From: Parvibaculum sp039973015
Lineage (GTDB): Bacteria; Pseudomonadota; Alphaproteobacteria; Parvibaculales; Parvibaculaceae
Length of the DNA stretch: 64,000 nucleotides
Reading direction: 5' to 3'
Assembly: GCF_039973015.1 (NCBI RefSeq)
Contig: NZ_JBDWLT010000002.1
Span: 186,001-250,000, forward strand
Made by a program: the position numbers and the translations under genes
Notes under the pieces: model-generated
Seen by the model: the letters and a program-made list of their open reading frames with translations, nothing else
What the model was told of the DNA's origin: nothing
The model's database searches: none
Part shown: positions 10,258-18,955 of the stretch, piece by piece
Layout: each line of letters opens with the position of its first letter
How positions within the stretch are numbered: position 1 is the stretch's first letter

Positions 10258-10932
10258 ATGCGTGTTCTGATTATCGAGGATAACCGCCGCCTTGCGGCGC
10301 TGGTCGCGAAGGGCTGCGAAGCGGCAGGCTTTGCTGTCGATATCTGTCACGATCTCGACGAGGGGCGCTCTGCGCTTGCCACCGCGCGCTACGATCTCGC
10401 CATCCTCGATCTTGGCCTGCCGGATGGCGACGGGCTTGGCCTGCTCGCCTCGCTCCGCCGGCAGGGAAGCGAGCTTCCCGTTATCGTGCTCACGGCCCGC
10501 GATGCGCTCGAAGCCCGCGTCGAGGGGCTCAATGCCGGTGCCGACGATTATCTTCTCAAGCCTTTCGCGATGGAGGAGCTTGTCGCGCGCATTCGCGCTC
10601 TGCTCCGCCGTCCGGGGCAGGCGCTTGGCCGCAAGCTCACGGCGGGCAATGTCGAGTTCGACACCGTTGCGCGCGAGGTGGCCGTGGGCGGCGTCGCCAC
10701 TGTTTTTTCCCGCCGCGAGACAGACCTGCTCGAAATTCTGCTTCGCCGCCAGGGACGTGTCGTGCCGAAGGATGCGATCGAGGAAAGTCTTTATGCCTTT
10801 GGCGACGATGTTTCCTCGAACACGATCGAGGTTGCGGTCCATCGCCTGCGCAAGCGTCTGGAGGAGACGGGCGCCGATATTCAGGTACATACGTTGCGCG
10901 GCATCGGCTATGTGCTGAGTCCTGCGGCATGA
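10258..10932 (+). CDS. OmpR/PhoB-family response regulator (PmrA/QseB/CarR-like)
   Basis: 224 residues: receiver domain with acidic pocket E7-D8, phospho-acceptor D51, T80 and K102, then a winged-helix DNA-binding domain ending HTLRGIGYVL. It overlaps the kinase gene by four bases (ATGA). Since the next genes encode EptA and PAP2 enzymes, it most likely controls lipid A and membrane modification, in the way PmrA/CarR do in other Gram-negatives; that regulatory link is inference from context. The 226-base divergent region upstream should contain the promoter for both directions. Confidence 0.93.
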   Translation: MRVLIIEDNRRLAALVAKGCEAAGFAVDICHDLDEGRSALATARYDLAILDLGLPDGDGLGLLASLRRQGSELPVIVLTARDALEARVEGLNAGADDYLLKPFAMEELVARIRALLRRPGQALGRKLTAGNVEFDTVAREVAVGGVATVFSRRETDLLEILLRRQGRVVPKDAIEESLYAFGDDVSSNTIEVAVHRLRKRLEETGADIQVHTLRGIGYVLSPAA

Positions 10933-12320
10933 CGGGCTTTTTCCGCAGCTTGTCCGGTTCCTCGCTGACGGCGCGACTGACGCGGCGTGTGCTTGTCATT
11001 GTTGCCGCAAGTTTCCTGCTGCTGCTTGTCATTCTGAAGATTCAATATCTGACGCAGCGCGACACGCTGCGCGACCGCGATCTCGCCGCACAGGCGGCGG
11101 ACATAATTGCGCATACGGTGATCGATGCGGATGGGGTTCCCCGTGTCGATCTGCCCGCATCGCTCGCAGCGGCCTATAGCCGTCCCGACCGGCAATATGT
11201 CTATCTCGTTCTCGATGCGGAAGGCCGCGTTCTCGCCTCGCCGCATGAAATAGAAGCGCCGCTCGCGCCCATTCCGGCATCGGCGGATGATCGCTATTTC
11301 AGCCATTCGGCCGTGACGGGGCGGGGCCTTTATTACGGCATCACCGTTCCCTTCCCGAATACGGACCCGCGGCTTTATATGCAGGTCGCGCAAGGTTCGG
11401 TTCATCCCGATGTGCTGGCTGACTCCATCGTCGCGGAGTTTCTCGAACAATCATGGGCTTTTCTCCTCGCTCTCGGCATTGGCATTTCCGCCATCACTGT
11501 CTGGACGGTCCGCCAGTCGCTCGCGCCGATGAGACGGCTGTCCGTCATGGCACGGGGCATCGGCCCCGCCTCCCTCGACCGCCGATTGCCGGAAGACAAT
11601 CTTCCCTCCGAGATCACACCGCTCGTCCACGCGGTCAATACCTCGCTCCAGCGCATTGAAAGCGGCTACAGGCGCGAGCGCGAGTTCACGGCAAATGCGG
11701 CGCATGAGTTGCGCACGCCGCTTGCCGTTCTCAAGGCCAATATCGAAACGCTGTCGAGCCTCGATGAAGTGCCGCAGCTGATCGACGAACTTGGCGATAT
11801 CGAGCGTCTCGTGACACAGCTTCTTCGCCTCGCGCAGGCGGACAATCTGGAACTTCGTCCGGGCGAGGAGGCGGATCTTCATGCCGTCGCGTTTGGCGTT
11901 GCCGGGCAGATGGCGCCTGCGGCGCTCGCGGAGGGCAAGTCCATCGCGCTCACGGGTGAGGAAGAGCCTGTTCGTGTGCGGGGCAATGCCGATTTCCTTG
12001 CGCTTGCCCTTCGCAATCTCGTCGAGAATGCGCTTGCTCACACGCCGCGCGGCAGCAGCGTCGAAATCAGGGTGGGGAAGGATGCCAGTCTCGCCGTCAT
12101 CGACGACGGGCCGGGTGTCCCGCCTGCCGATGCCGCCCGGATATTCCAGCGCTTCGTGCGCGGGAAACCGGGTGCCTATAAGGGCGCCGGTCTCGGCCTT
12201 TCGATTGCCCAGCGCGTTGCCGCGGTTCACGGCGGGGGCATCGAAGTCAGTCGCGCGCCGGGGAGGGGGGCTGTTTTCATCCTCAAATTGCCCGGAAATC
12301 CGCCACTTTCTTCTTTGTAA
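10929..12320 (+). CDS. Sensor histidine kinase (PmrB/CarS-like)
   Basis: 463 residues. TM1 at ~19-41, a periplasmic sensor of ~130 residues, TM2 at ~175-195, HAMP, HisKA with phospho-acceptor H259 (in AAHELRTPLAVLKAN), and an HATPase domain with N-box NLVENALAHTP (N367) and GxG motifs (DDGPGVP, GAGLGLS). It is translationally coupled to the response regulator through an ATGA overlap. Expected to sense envelope stress such as cationic peptides, metal or pH; the ligand is not readable from the sequence. Confidence 0.93.
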   Translation: MTGFFRSLSGSSLTARLTRRVLVIVAASFLLLLVILKIQYLTQRDTLRDRDLAAQAADIIAHTVIDADGVPRVDLPASLAAAYSRPDRQYVYLVLDAEGRVLASPHEIEAPLAPIPASADDRYFSHSAVTGRGLYYGITVPFPNTDPRLYMQVAQGSVHPDVLADSIVAEFLEQSWAFLLALGIGISAITVWTVRQSLAPMRRLSVMARGIGPASLDRRLPEDNLPSEITPLVHAVNTSLQRIESGYRREREFTANAAHELRTPLAVLKANIETLSSLDEVPQLIDELGDIERLVTQLLRLAQADNLELRPGEEADLHAVAFGVAGQMAPAALAEGKSIALTGEEEPVRVRGNADFLALALRNLVENALAHTPRGSSVEIRVGKDASLAVIDDGPGVPPADAARIFQRFVRGKPGAYKGAGLGLSIAQRVAAVHGGGIEVSRAPGRGAVFILKLPGNPPLSSL

Positions 12321-12359
12321 GGTTCTTGTAAGCGAGGGCCGGTGAACTCGGCTTGCCGG

Positions 12360-12375
12360 GGACGCGAAAGCGTCC
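12360..12375 (+). other. Small perfect hairpin between kinase and eptA
   Basis: GGACGC-GAAA-GCGTCC: six perfect base pairs closed by a GAAA (GNRA) tetraloop, 33 bases upstream of the eptA ATG and 40 bases after the kinase stop. No T-run follows, so it is not an intrinsic terminator. It could stabilise or process the polycistronic message, or be chance. Confidence 0.45.
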
Positions 12376-12408
12376 TGTCTGGCGCATGCATTGCCACCGG
12401 AACCTCGA

Positions 12409-14136
12409 ATGCCTCTTTCAAGCCTGTCCAAGGCCCTCCTGCAACGGCTCGCCGCTTTGCGGCTGCCTCCGGTTCATCCGCTGGTTCTGGCGCTGGCCGT
12501 CTCCGCTCTTTTCGTCCTTTTCTATAATGGCCAGCTCTGGTCGGCGGTTCTTGGCTGGTGGCCCGGCCGCTCGCTGCACGATCTCGCCTTCATCGCTTCG
12601 GTCGGTCTCTTCCTTGCGGCCGCGTTCAATCTGGTGCTTCAGCCCTTTGCCTTTCCGCGTGTGCTGAAGCCGGTTCTCGTCCTTCTCATTCTCGCGGCGG
12701 CGGGGGTCTCCTGGTTCGCCTCCAGCTATGGCGCGATGATGGACCGCAGCATGATCGCGAATGTAGTCGAGACGGATTCGCGTGAGATCGGCGACCTGCT
12801 GAGCACCGGTTTCCTGCTTCACATGGCACTGTTCGGTGTGTTTCCTGCGCTTGCCATCTCTCTCGTGCCGGTCCGGCTTGCGGGGCTTCGCCGCGAGGCG
12901 ATCTATCGAGGTGCCACGATTCTCGGCAGCGTCGCGCTGGTCGGGCTCATCGCCGCCTTGTTCTTTCAGGATTATGCAGTTCTCGTGCGCGGGCATCGCG
13001 AGGTCCGCTTCATGATAAACCCGTCCGCCGCCGTCTATGCTTCCCTGCGTTATGCGACGGCTGTGCCCGAGGGGCTGACGGCGCAATTCACGCGCGTGGC
13101 CGACCATGTGGATCGTGGTGTTCTTCCGGCAAGCGCTGGCGGCAAGAAGACGGTCCTTGTCTTTGTCGTCGGTGAGACGGCGCGTGCGGATCACTTCTCC
13201 CTCAATGGCTATGCGCGCGAGACCAATCCCGAACTCGCGAAGCGCGATGTGGTGAGCTTCGGCGAGGTTCGCTCCTGCGGCACCTCCACGGCCGAATCCG
13301 TGCCTTGCATGTTTTCCGACCTCGCCCGCTCGGACTATTCCGCCGCCAAGGCAGGCTCCCGCGAGAATCTTCTCGATATTCTGGTCCGTGCCGATGTCGA
13401 TGTGCTCTGGCTTGAAAACAATTCAAGCTGCAAGGGTGTTTGCGCGCGCGTGCCGCAAGAGACGACATGGGAACTCAACGATACGCAATATTGCGACGGC
13501 GGCGAATGCCTGGACGATCTCCTCGTCCGGCAGCTTCGTGAGGCGATTGCCCGTGACAATGGCCGCGATCTCGTGGTCGTGATGCACCAGATCGGCAGCC
13601 ACGGTCCGTCCTATTTCAAGCGCTATACGCAAGACTACCGTGTCTTTGCGCCGACTTGCGAGACGAACCAGCTTCAATCCTGCACGCAAGACGAGATCGT
13701 GAACACCTACGACAATTCGATCCGATACACCGATCACTTCCTTGGCGATACGATAGACGTTCTTGCGCAGGCGTCGGATCGCTTCAATACCGCGTTGCTC
13801 TATGTTTCGGATCACGGCGAATCCCTCGGCGAGGGCGGTATGTATCTCCACGGCATGCCCTATATGTTCGCGCCGGAGACGCAGAAGCATGTTCCGATGG
13901 TGTTCTGGGCCTCGCCCGGTTACCGCAAGGCTTCCGCGCTCGACATGGCTTGCGTACGCGGCGATGCGGGCAGGGAATACAGCCACGACACGCTCTTTCA
14001 TTCGGTTCTCGGCATGTTCGGCGTCCGCACGGAGGTCTACCGAACTGATCTTGATTTTCTCGCGCCCTGTCGTCCGGGCGCGCCGGTCGCTCACGTGGCG
14101 GGCTTGCCCGCCCCAGACCAGACGGCTCACCCGTGA
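12409..14136 (+). CDS. eptA: Phosphoethanolamine--lipid A transferase (EptA/MCR family)
   Basis: 575 residues. Five N-terminal membrane helices, then a periplasmic sulfatase-fold domain. Key residues are visible: metal ligand Glu in GETARADHF, the nucleophile Thr (residue 294) in SCGTSTAESVPCMFS flanked by the two Cys (290, 300) that form a disulfide in MCR-1, and LYVSDHGESLGE with the Asp-His metal ligands. The enzyme moves phosphoethanolamine from phosphatidylethanolamine to lipid A, leaving diacylglycerol, and lowers polymyxin binding. An in-frame TTG six codons earlier is possible. Downstream of the two-component genes and overlapping the PAP2 gene by four bases (GTGA). Confidence 0.94.
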   Translation: MPLSSLSKALLQRLAALRLPPVHPLVLALAVSALFVLFYNGQLWSAVLGWWPGRSLHDLAFIASVGLFLAAAFNLVLQPFAFPRVLKPVLVLLILAAAGVSWFASSYGAMMDRSMIANVVETDSREIGDLLSTGFLLHMALFGVFPALAISLVPVRLAGLRREAIYRGATILGSVALVGLIAALFFQDYAVLVRGHREVRFMINPSAAVYASLRYATAVPEGLTAQFTRVADHVDRGVLPASAGGKKTVLVFVVGETARADHFSLNGYARETNPELAKRDVVSFGEVRSCGTSTAESVPCMFSDLARSDYSAAKAGSRENLLDILVRADVDVLWLENNSSCKGVCARVPQETTWELNDTQYCDGGECLDDLLVRQLREAIARDNGRDLVVVMHQIGSHGPSYFKRYTQDYRVFAPTCETNQLQSCTQDEIVNTYDNSIRYTDHFLGDTIDVLAQASDRFNTALLYVSDHGESLGEGGMYLHGMPYMFAPETQKHVPMVFWASPGYRKASALDMACVRGDAGREYSHDTLFHSVLGMFGVRTEVYRTDLDFLAPCRPGAPVAHVAGLPAPDQTAHP

Positions 14137-14855
14137 GCGATGCGTCCCTGCCGTTCCTGCGCCGTAAGGCGCTGCGTTCGCCGGAGGTCGTGCTGTCGCT
14201 TGCCGCCCTCGCCCTCTTCACGTTCTGGCCGTCCATTCACGTTCTCGACTTCAGGTTGGAAACGCCGTTCTTCGATGCAGCGGCGGGCTCATGGTTCTTC
14301 CCGCCCGACGACAGGGGCGTCCTTTTCTGGCTGCTCTATCGCGGTCCGAAAATCTTTCTCGTCGTTGCCGGCGTCTCCGCGCTTCTCTGGCTCGTGTGGC
14401 GCGGCTTCATGAAGCGCTGGCGGGCTGTCGATACACGCTTCCTGCTCGCTCTTCTCGTTCTGGGCCTGACGCCTCTTTTCGTCGGCTTGCTCAAGAACTC
14501 GACGGGGGTCTCCTGTCCGGTTCAGGAAACGCTCTTTGCGGGGCCTTATGCGCATGCCGCGATCTGGGATCGTCTCTTCGCGCTTGTTCCGTCCAATGAG
14601 CATCTTCGATGCTGGCCCGCCGGTCATGCCGCCGCCGGGTTCGGCCTTCTCGGCATCCGCGTTCTCGCGCCTGCGGGGTCGCGTCTCTCCTGGGCATATC
14701 TCGCGCCGGGGCTTGCAGGCGGGTGGGTGCTCGGTCTCTACCAGATGGCACGGGGACAACATTATTTTTCTCACACTGTCGTTACCATGGCGATCGCCCT
14801 CATCCTCTCCGCAGCTGCCTGCATGATTCTTGATCGGATCGAGGAACGCGGTTGA
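14133..14855 (+). CDS. PAP2-family membrane phosphatase (lipid phosphatase)
   Basis: 240 residues with about six hydrophobic segments. The three PAP2 blocks are present in divergent form: KNSTGVSCP, WPAGHAAAGF (the general-acid His) and ARGQHYFSHT (nucleophile His). The WPAGH and QHYFSH forms are common in lipid A phosphatase/phosphotransferase relatives (LpxE/LpxT-like). The GTG start overlaps the eptA stop, so translation is coupled. It may dephosphorylate lipid A or undecaprenyl pyrophosphate; the choice between these is not settled by sequence. Confidence 0.88.
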   Translation: MSDASLPFLRRKALRSPEVVLSLAALALFTFWPSIHVLDFRLETPFFDAAAGSWFFPPDDRGVLFWLLYRGPKIFLVVAGVSALLWLVWRGFMKRWRAVDTRFLLALLVLGLTPLFVGLLKNSTGVSCPVQETLFAGPYAHAAIWDRLFALVPSNEHLRCWPAGHAAAGFGLLGIRVLAPAGSRLSWAYLAPGLAGGWVLGLYQMARGQHYFSHTVVTMAIALILSAAACMILDRIEERG

Positions 14856-14956
14856 CCGGGGATTAGTTTTTCAGGCTAATCGGACATCGTGTGCATTTCT
14901 TCACATGTGACGTTTCGATGACATTCGTGTGACAACAACCCCCGGATATCCCCGCT

Positions 14957-15838
14957 TTGGCTCTCCGCCGCTTCATCCACATCATTCTCAATCCCACTGC
15001 GGGCAGGCGTAATCGCCGTCTTCTCGACGATGTCGTTGGACGGCTTCATGCCGCCGGCGCGGATGTCACGATCGAGCTCACGGAGGCCGCCGGACATGCG
15101 ACGGATCTCGCGCGCGCCGCTGCCCGCTCGGGCAAGGCGGATGTGATCGTCGCTGCGGGCGGTGACGGCACGATCAACGAGGTGGCGCGCGGGCTTCTGG
15201 GGCAGGGTGTGCCGCTCGGCATCGTGCCGCTCGGCACGGCAAACGTCCTCGCCGTCGAGATAGGTCTTCCTCCGAAGGCGGATGAAATCGCGTCCATGCT
15301 TCTCGGTGGGCCGGCGGAGCTTGTTGGCACAGGCCTCGTGCAGGGCGAGATATTTCTCATGATGGTCGGCATCGGCTTCGATGGCGAAATCGTGCATGGC
15401 ATCGATCCGAATCTGAAGCGCCTTTGGGGAAAGGGTGCTTTCATCTGGTCGGGTCTGAAGACCTGGGCGCGCGGGCCCGCACATGACATTCGCTTTGTCG
15501 TCGATGGACGTGAAAAGCGCGCCGCCTGGGCCCTTGTCACGAATGGCCGTCACTATGCTGGCCCTTACGTGCTGGCGCCCGATGCAAGCATCACTCAGCC
15601 GGGGCTGACGCTCTTTCTCTTTCACAAGCCGTCGCGTTTCGCCTTCGCGATCTATCTTGCGGGGCTCGGCCTTGGCATCGTTCCGCGCCTTCCAGGCGTC
15701 GAGGTGCTTCCCGCGCGTCACATCAATGTGCTCGGACCTGAAGGCCTTGCGGTTGAGGTCGATGGCGATGATCGCGGTTTTCTGCCGCAGGTCATCGAGC
15801 GCGGGACGCAGTTTCTCAGAATGGTTATTCCGGGCTAG
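14957..15838 (+). CDS. Diacylglycerol/lipid kinase family protein (DagK/YegS type)
   Basis: 293 residues. The N-terminal NPTAGRRN and the nucleotide-binding GGDGTINEVARGL followed by PLGTANVLA are diagnostic of the DAGK catalytic family. The frame is closed by TGA at 14930-14932, and the only usable start is the TTG at 14957, with no clear Shine-Dalgarno. EptA releases diacylglycerol, so this kinase may convert it back to phosphatidate, as dgkA does in eptA loci of other bacteria; this is inference from gene order. Its stop TAG shares a CTAG with the convergent glutamate-synthase-like gene. Confidence 0.9.
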   Translation: MALRRFIHIILNPTAGRRNRRLLDDVVGRLHAAGADVTIELTEAAGHATDLARAAARSGKADVIVAAGGDGTINEVARGLLGQGVPLGIVPLGTANVLAVEIGLPPKADEIASMLLGGPAELVGTGLVQGEIFLMMVGIGFDGEIVHGIDPNLKRLWGKGAFIWSGLKTWARGPAHDIRFVVDGREKRAAWALVTNGRHYAGPYVLAPDASITQPGLTLFLFHKPSRFAFAIYLAGLGLGIVPRLPGVEVLPARHINVLGPEGLAVEVDGDDRGFLPQVIERGTQFLRMVIPG

Positions 15839-17424
15839 GCCGCGTCTGCGTTCGCGTCGAAGCGCGGGCGGCCGATGCCGTTGCGCGAGGGCAGTTCCGA
15901 CATGGCGCGCCAGCGCGCGTAATAGTCGGTGAGCGAAACGGAGATGCCGTCCGAGCCCATGATGCGTGCGTGGTCGCGTTTGAGTTTGCGGGGTTCGGCG
16001 ACACCGCAGGAATGCGCGATCATGCAGACCTCATATGTCACGCGCTCGGCATAGCGCTTTACGCGTTCTGCCTTGTCGGTCACGTCGAGGCCGCGTTGCA
16101 GCCTCTTGTTATGCGTGGTGACGCCTGTGGGGCAGGTATTCTTGTTACACTGAAGTGCTTGAATGCAACCGAGTGCGAACATGTAGCCCCGCGCGGAAGA
16201 AACAAAATCGGCGCCGACACAAAGGGCCCAGGCGACTTCCGCAGGTGTAATGAGTTTGCCGCTGGCATTGATGCGGATGCGCGATTTCAGCTTGTGACGT
16301 TCCAGCGCATCGCAAAGCATGGGCAGGCTTTCCCAGATCGGAAGCCCCACATAGTCGATGAGCGGCATCGGTGCTGCGCCCGTTCCGCCATCGGCGCTGT
16401 CCAATGTGATGAAGTCCGGCGCGTTTTCGATGCCACGCGCGTTGATTTCCTTGCAAAAATCGTCCAACCAGTCATAGACGCCGAGCACCATTTTGAAGCC
16501 CACGGGCTTTCCCGTCACCTCGCGCACATGGGAAATGAAGTCGAGCAGGTCCGGGACGTTTTCAATTTCCGCGTGGCGGTTCGGGCTGATCGAATCCGCG
16601 CCTTCGGGAATGCCGCGAATATGCGCGATCTCTGCCGTCACTTTCGCGCCGGGCAGAATGCCTCCCTTGCCGGGCTTTGCGCCCTGGCTGAGCTTGATCT
16701 CGAACATCTTTACCTGGGGGAGCGCTGCGATCTCGCGCAACTTCTCGTCGGACATCGCACCGGCATCATCGCGGCAGCCATATTTCGCGGTGCCGATCTG
16801 GAAGACGATGTCCGCGCCGCCTTCGAGATGGAAAGGTGAGAGCCCGCCTTCGCCGGTATTCATCCAGACGCCCGCCATGCGCGCGCCATTCGACAAGGCG
16901 AGTACGGCGGGTTTTGAAATTGCGCCATAGCTCATGCCGGAAATATTGTAGATTGAGGCTGTGCGATAGGGTGTACGTGCGTGAGGTCCGATTTCGACGA
17001 CCGCCGTGTCCGCCGCGTCCTGATCGAGCGGCGGGAAGGGGCAGTTTGCGAAAGTGACTGTGCCGGCGGGTCGCAGGTCACGCGTCGATCCGAAGGCGAC
17101 CGTGGTGTCGACGCCTTTTGCGGCGCGATAGACCCAGGCGCGTTGTGCGCGGTTGAAGGGCAGTTCCTCTCGATCCATCGCGAAGAAGTACTGCCGGAAA
17201 TATTCGCCCAGCGCTTCGAAGATGTAGCGGAAGCGGCCGATCACGGGATAATTGCGGCGCACGGCATGCTTCGTCTGCGTGCTGTCGATGACATAAAGCG
17301 CGATGACGGCAAGCAGGAGGCAGCCGATACCCATGATGAAGAGAGCGGAGAGTATGTCGACGATCTGCCAGAGCGCGGAGCTGTTAAGCGCGTCGGCGAT
17401 ATTTTTCAATGTCGTGCCGAACAT
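15835..17424 (-). CDS. FMN-binding glutamate-synthase-family protein (membrane-anchored)
   Basis: 529 residues. An N-terminal hydrophobic segment (~residues 22-45) anchors it; the rest is the GltS FMN/iron-sulfur domain: GMSYGAISKPA, NTGEGG, SADGGTGAAP, and a Cys set C-x5-C-x4-C in GCIQALQCNKNTCPTG that would hold a 3Fe-4S cluster. It lacks the glutaminase and C-terminal GXGXG domains of true GltB, so it is not a complete glutamate synthase; stand-alone family members are uncharacterised oxidoreductases. Start supported by GGGGGAAG upstream. Confidence 0.9.
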   Translation of the reverse strand: MFGTTLKNIADALNSSALWQIVDILSALFIMGIGCLLLAVIALYVIDSTQTKHAVRRNYPVIGRFRYIFEALGEYFRQYFFAMDREELPFNRAQRAWVYRAAKGVDTTVAFGSTRDLRPAGTVTFANCPFPPLDQDAADTAVVEIGPHARTPYRTASIYNISGMSYGAISKPAVLALSNGARMAGVWMNTGEGGLSPFHLEGGADIVFQIGTAKYGCRDDAGAMSDEKLREIAALPQVKMFEIKLSQGAKPGKGGILPGAKVTAEIAHIRGIPEGADSISPNRHAEIENVPDLLDFISHVREVTGKPVGFKMVLGVYDWLDDFCKEINARGIENAPDFITLDSADGGTGAAPMPLIDYVGLPIWESLPMLCDALERHKLKSRIRINASGKLITPAEVAWALCVGADFVSSARGYMFALGCIQALQCNKNTCPTGVTTHNKRLQRGLDVTDKAERVKRYAERVTYEVCMIAHSCGVAEPRKLKRDHARIMGSDGISVSLTDYYARWRAMSELPSRNGIGRPRFDANADAA

Positions 17425-17498
17425 CTTCTTCCCCCGCCTTCATGCCCCGGTCATATCTGATGAGGCGCTCTATGGGACGCCCGATGTTACGTCCGATC

Positions 17499-18518
17499 TT
17501 ACGCGCCGGGCAATGACGCTTCCGCGACACGTGTCGGCCCATCTGAGACGGGTAGCGGTTCGAGTACGCGCGGCGCAGGCCGCTCGTTCGCCGCAGCGAC
17601 TGCGGTTTCGGTATCCCCTTCGGCAATCGAAAGCCGCAAGCCCACAGCCGCGCTCGCCGTCTCGCGGACATTCTGCCCCGGCAGAGGGGCGAGCACCTTG
17701 GGTGCCGGGCGATAGGCGATGGATGCCACCGTTGATGTCACCGTTTCTGATGCAGGTACGATGCTGACTGCATGCCCGATGGCGGGTTTCAGGATGTCCG
17801 TGACATCGATCTTGGGCGTAAGCGCGGCGATGGCGCGGTTCACTACGCGCTCGCGTTCATTCTGCCAGATACGGATGACGCGTGCGAAATAGCGGTCGCC
17901 ACGCGCCTCGCTCTGCGAATGATAATTTGCGACGGCTTCCGGCCATGAGCCCGACCGCTTGTGCAGGCGCATCAGGAAATCGGCACCATAGGCGACATTC
18001 GTCATTGGATCGAAGCCATCTTCGAGGCTCGCAAAGGCGTCGGGGTGGTAGCGCAGATTCACCTGCATGCAGCCGATGTCGATCGAACGCATGCCGCTGG
18101 CGAGCAGCGCTCGCGTCTTGGCGACGGCGTCAGCTTTGCTCTTGAAATAGTAGGGGCGGCCTTCGGCGTTGATTGTCCAGGGCCAGGCGCGCGCCTTGCG
18201 TGTCTTTGCGTCATAGCGGCCGGACTCGGCCATCGAGACGGCGGCGAGAAGCGCGCGGGGGAGACCGTGCTGCCCTTCGTGATGGATCGCCGCATCCTCA
18301 CAGAGCATGGCAGGGTTCGTTTCATCGATGATGGCGGCATCTGGCGCGGGTGCGGCATATGCGCGGCTCGCGAGGGCGAAGAGGCCATAGGCCAGTACGC
18401 CCAGAATGATGTGTCGTGCCGACGGTGCCCGGTGATCGCTCCGGTGATTGCCGTGGCTGATGCGATGCGTCCTCATGAAGTTCTTCAAGCCCTTCTCGCG
18501 GTCGATATCGGGATTCAT
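17499..18518 (-). CDS. Lytic transglycosylase (SLT domain)
   Basis: 339 residues with a signal/anchor segment (~residues 36-55, ending RAYAAP). The SLT catalytic Glu is E98 in AAVSMAESGRYD, followed by the family motifs IDIGCMQVNLRYH and NVAYGADFLMRLH, and NYHSQSEARGDRYFARV. It should cleave peptidoglycan glycan strands from the periplasmic side. The C-terminal third is Pro/Ala-rich with repeated PAPKVLAPLP / PAPRVLEPLP units, a likely flexible linker. An alternative ATG is 14 codons downstream (18476). Monocistronic by spacing. Confidence 0.88.
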   Translation of the reverse strand: MNPDIDREKGLKNFMRTHRISHGNHRSDHRAPSARHIILGVLAYGLFALASRAYAAPAPDAAIIDETNPAMLCEDAAIHHEGQHGLPRALLAAVSMAESGRYDAKTRKARAWPWTINAEGRPYYFKSKADAVAKTRALLASGMRSIDIGCMQVNLRYHPDAFASLEDGFDPMTNVAYGADFLMRLHKRSGSWPEAVANYHSQSEARGDRYFARVIRIWQNERERVVNRAIAALTPKIDVTDILKPAIGHAVSIVPASETVTSTVASIAYRPAPKVLAPLPGQNVRETASAAVGLRLSIAEGDTETAVAAANERPAPRVLEPLPVSDGPTRVAEASLPGA

Positions 18519-18824
18519 GGTGACGGCAAGACATTAAAAAACCTTTGGGCCCCCTTGAGGATGGAAGGATGGTCCTCGGATGGATTCGCTTCAGCGTTTG
18601 CTGCGTCGCAACAGCAGGTGATGGTGGCCGGGAATGTCCGGGGTGGGATACCCCTCCGCTGCACTGCGGTATTACGCCTCAGGTTTTGGCAAATCGAGGC
18701 CCTGCGTTGTCTAAAAAAACTGCGCTATGCCAATAAGTTGGGCGAAAATATTTTTTGCTGCACTGCGCAAGAAATTTTGAATTTCGGCCTTGATTTGTGT
18801 GCAGCGCAATGTCACCTTGTGCAT
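18519..18824. other. Intergenic region upstream of the lytic transglycosylase, no gene supported
   Basis: About 300 bases with no convincing ORF. It is AT-richer from ~18700 (runs of A and T around 18713-18719 and 18749-18756) and must contain the transglycosylase promoter on the minus strand and probably the promoter of the candidate small RNA on the plus strand (a CTTGAT hexamer at 18789-18794 is the best -35 candidate). A 63-codon frame here has no family resemblance and was not called. Confidence 0.5.
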
Positions 18825-18919
18825 CGCGGCATCGGTTGAGACTTTCTCCCGCTGCCGCAGCCCTTCCTGGGCGTTTCCTCCCTAAACTTGGGCCCTGGTT
18901 CGCCAGGGCCCCTTTTTTT
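18825..18919 (+). ncRNA. Candidate small RNA with two C-rich anti-Shine-Dalgarno loops and intrinsic terminator
   Basis: A plus-strand run of four hairpins: GCGGCA/TGCCGC (18826-18831/18853-18858) whose loop holds TTTCTCCC; GCCC/GGGC (18860-18863/18869-18872); GTTT/AAAC (18873-18876/18884-18887) with loop CCTCCCT; and a 9-bp terminator stem GGGCCCTGG/CCAGGGCCC with TTCG loop (18890-18911) followed by seven T. No protein-coding gene precedes it on this strand, so the terminator must serve a short transcript. CCTCCC loops and this layout recall alphaproteobacterial regulatory RNAs (mmgR/suhB-type or AbcR-type) that bind ribosome sites of target messages. The 5' end is estimated. Confidence 0.62.
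18890..18919 (+). terminator. Rho-independent terminator of the candidate small RNA
   Basis: Perfect 9-bp GC stem closed by a TTCG tetraloop, then C and seven T. Read on the minus strand the stem is followed by AAGTTTAGGG, not a T-run, so it does not serve as a terminator for the convergent N-formylglutamate amidohydrolase gene. Confidence 0.85.
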
Positions 18920-18955
18920 GTCTGGAGCCTGGAACCGGCAGAAAATAGGGAGTTT

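Noticed and set aside
15835..17424. Complete glutamate synthase large subunit (gltB)
   Set aside because: It is only 529 residues and lacks the N-terminal glutaminase and C-terminal domains; only the FMN/Fe-S part is present, with a membrane anchor.
18545..18736. Short plus-strand ORF upstream of the candidate small RNA
   Set aside because: No ribosome site of note, no conserved pattern, atypical composition; it does not explain the terminator 150 bases later.
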